DNA of 64,000 nucleotides from Streptomyces sp. NBC_00704 (GTDB lineage: Bacteria > Actinomycetota > Actinomycetes > Streptomycetales > Streptomycetaceae): NCBI RefSeq assembly GCF_036226605.1, contig NZ_CP109000.1:1302001-1366000 (forward strand). Reading direction: 5' to 3'. Under the pieces are notes generated by a model. That model was given only the letters and a program-made list of their open reading frames with translations, did not search any database and was not told the origin of the DNA. Below, in pieces: positions 59,613-64,000 of the stretch; position 1 is the first letter of the stretch, and each line of letters starts with the position of its first letter. The position numbers and the translations under genes are program-made.

Positions 59613-59641
59613 AGACTAGCGGCCAACTCCGCCAGAGTCAG
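59613..59641 (-). promoter_or_regulatory. candidate sIHF promoter
   Basis: On the minus strand CTGACT (59636-59641) and TAGTCT (59613-59618) are 17 nt apart, a fair housekeeping promoter. The predicted start near 59606 gives a 135-nt leader containing the hairpin. Sequence between here and the pyrF terminator shows no gene. Confidence 0.6.
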
Positions 59642-59740
59642 CGAGAACAGCGGAAAAGTCCTGGTCAGCCTCCGTAGGGCCGGACATTTAGGACATACTG
59701 CCCTGGATTTGAGGATGTATCCCTGCCCGAGTCCGCCCTC

Positions 59741-59772
59741 GGCCGCCCGGCCGAACCCCCGGTCGGGCGGCC
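59741..59772 (-). terminator. pyrF terminator hairpin
   Basis: A 9-bp perfect GC stem (59741-59749 and 59764-59772, 14-nt loop) just after the pyrF stop at 59781, the end of the pyr operon. Confidence 0.75.
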
Positions 59773-59780
59773 GGCGCCCG

Positions 59781-60619
59781 TCAGGCGGAGGTCAGGGCCG
59801 TGCGCACATCTCGCGCGAACCGCTCCACGGCGTCACGCAGAGCGACGACGTCGGGGCCGTGACGCAGCACGCCCCGGCTCACGTTCGGCACCACGTTGCG
59901 CACCGCGGACCCGAAGACCCGGGGCAGATCCGCCGGGGTCGCCCCCTGGGCCCCGACGCCGGGCGCGAGGAGCGGCCCGTTGACGTCCAGGTCGTACGCC
60001 GAGAGATCGCCCAGAGTGGCCCCGACGACCGCCCCGAAGGAGCCCAGCGGCTCCTCCCCCGCGTTCTCCGCCGCCAGGTGCGCCAGCATCGTCGCGCCCA
60101 CGTCCCGCCCGTCGGCGCGCACCGCGTGCTGGACCTCGCCGCCCTCCGGGTTGGAGGTGAGCGCCAGCACGAACAGGCCCGCGCCGCTCTCCCGGGCCAG
60201 CTCCACGGCCGGCGCCAGCGATCCGTAGCCCAGGTACGGCGAGACGGTGAGGGCGTCGGAGAACAGCGGCGCGTCCTTGTGCAGGAACGACTCGGCGTAG
60301 GCGGCCATGGTCGAGCCGATGTCGCCGCGCTTGGCGTCCATGACGACCAGGGCGCCGGCCGCCCGCGCCTCCTGGACCGTCTGCTCCAGGACGGCGATCC
60401 CGCGCGAGCCGAACCGCTCGAAGAAGGCGCTCTGCGGCTTCAGGAGGGCGACCCGGTCGGCCGTCGCCTCGACGACCGTGCGGCTGAACCGCTCCAGGCC
60501 GCGGACGTCGTCGTTCAGCCCCCATTCGGCGAGCAGGGAGGCGTGCGGGTCGATGCCCACGCACAGCGGGCCGCGCTCGTCCATCGCGTGGCGCAGCCGG
60601 GCGCCGAAGGGCTCCATGG

Positions 60620-60623
<4 letters not shown>
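59781..60623 (-). CDS. pyrF: orotidine 5'-phosphate decarboxylase
   Basis: A 280-residue OMP decarboxylase of the long (PyrF type 2) subfamily; makes UMP. The catalytic Asp-Lys tetrad is VVMDAKRGDIGSTMAAYAES. N-terminal GPLCVGIDPHASLL holds the substrate Asp. It is the last gene of the pyr operon and overlaps the pyrD stop by 4 bp (60620-60623). Confidence 0.97.
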
Positions 60624-61726
<1,103 letters not shown>

Positions 61727-61740
61727 GGTTCCCTCATGAA

Positions 61741-61770
61741 GAGGGGGACACCGTTTCCGGTGTCCCCCTC
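61741..61770 (-). terminator. hairpin between carB and pyrD
   Basis: A perfect 13-bp stem (61741-61753 and 61758-61770) with a 4-nt loop inside the 51-bp gap, 8 nt after the carB stop. It may be a partial terminator, an attenuator, or a stabilising 3' stem that sets different levels for carAB and pyrDF. Confidence 0.75.
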
Positions 61771-61777
61771 AGGGCTG

Positions 61778-64000
<2,223 letters not shown>

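Overview
The window is very high-GC actinobacterial DNA with the gene content of a Streptomyces core chromosome arm: rbpA with a sigma-R type promoter, the smeA-sffA sporulation pair, integration host factor sIHF, an FMN riboswitch ahead of a rib-his operon, and the pyrimidine genes pyrF-pyrD-carB. From memory the gene order follows S. coelicolor from about SCO1415 to SCO1483. No rRNA, tRNA, CRISPR array, prophage or insertion sequence was seen.

Layout. 0.1-10.4 kb: ankyrin protein, smeA-sffA, a MocR regulator divergent from a YczE-like membrane protein, a glycerophosphodiesterase, an MFS exporter, rbpA, fxsA and polyprenol-phosphate mannose synthase. 11-20 kb: amidohydrolase with an Lrp regulator, small proteins, TetR regulator, secreted C39-like peptidase, P-loop kinase, and a TPR-AAA ATPase preceded by a promoter and terminator that look like a small RNA. 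20-28 kb: two CNNM/CBS membrane proteins, then the leftward operon ribE-ribM-ribBA-ribH-hisE-hisG-PH protein under an FMN riboswitch. 28-33.7 kb: ROK regulator divergent from an MFS permease around a perfect inverted repeat, thioesterase, uracil permease, DUF5995 protein. 33.7-41 kb: an accessory-looking stretch with a davA-davB lysine-oxidation operon, a decaying MFS gene with 3' tandem duplications, and a permease-Lrp operon. 41-64 kb: guaB1, barstar, SorC regulator, rpe, MMPL transporter, a long-form argG under an ARG box, rsmB, fmt, an HTH protein, priA, metK, coaBC, rpoZ, gmk, sIHF, pyrF, pyrD and the 3' two thirds of carB.

The most interesting signals are regulatory. Near-identically spaced TTGCG arrays lie upstream of both the lysine monooxygenase operon and the amino-acid permease-Lrp operon, about 4.5 kb apart, which suggests one Lrp-controlled lysine uptake and degradation regulon. 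A chitinase-type promoter with two DasR-like sites stands at 27968-28011 with no gene behind it. The argG copy is of the E. coli type and appears to be transcribed leaderless from a promoter covered by an ARG box. The MFS gene at 37-38 kb has an in-frame stop near its natural start and about three tandem copies of its 3' end.
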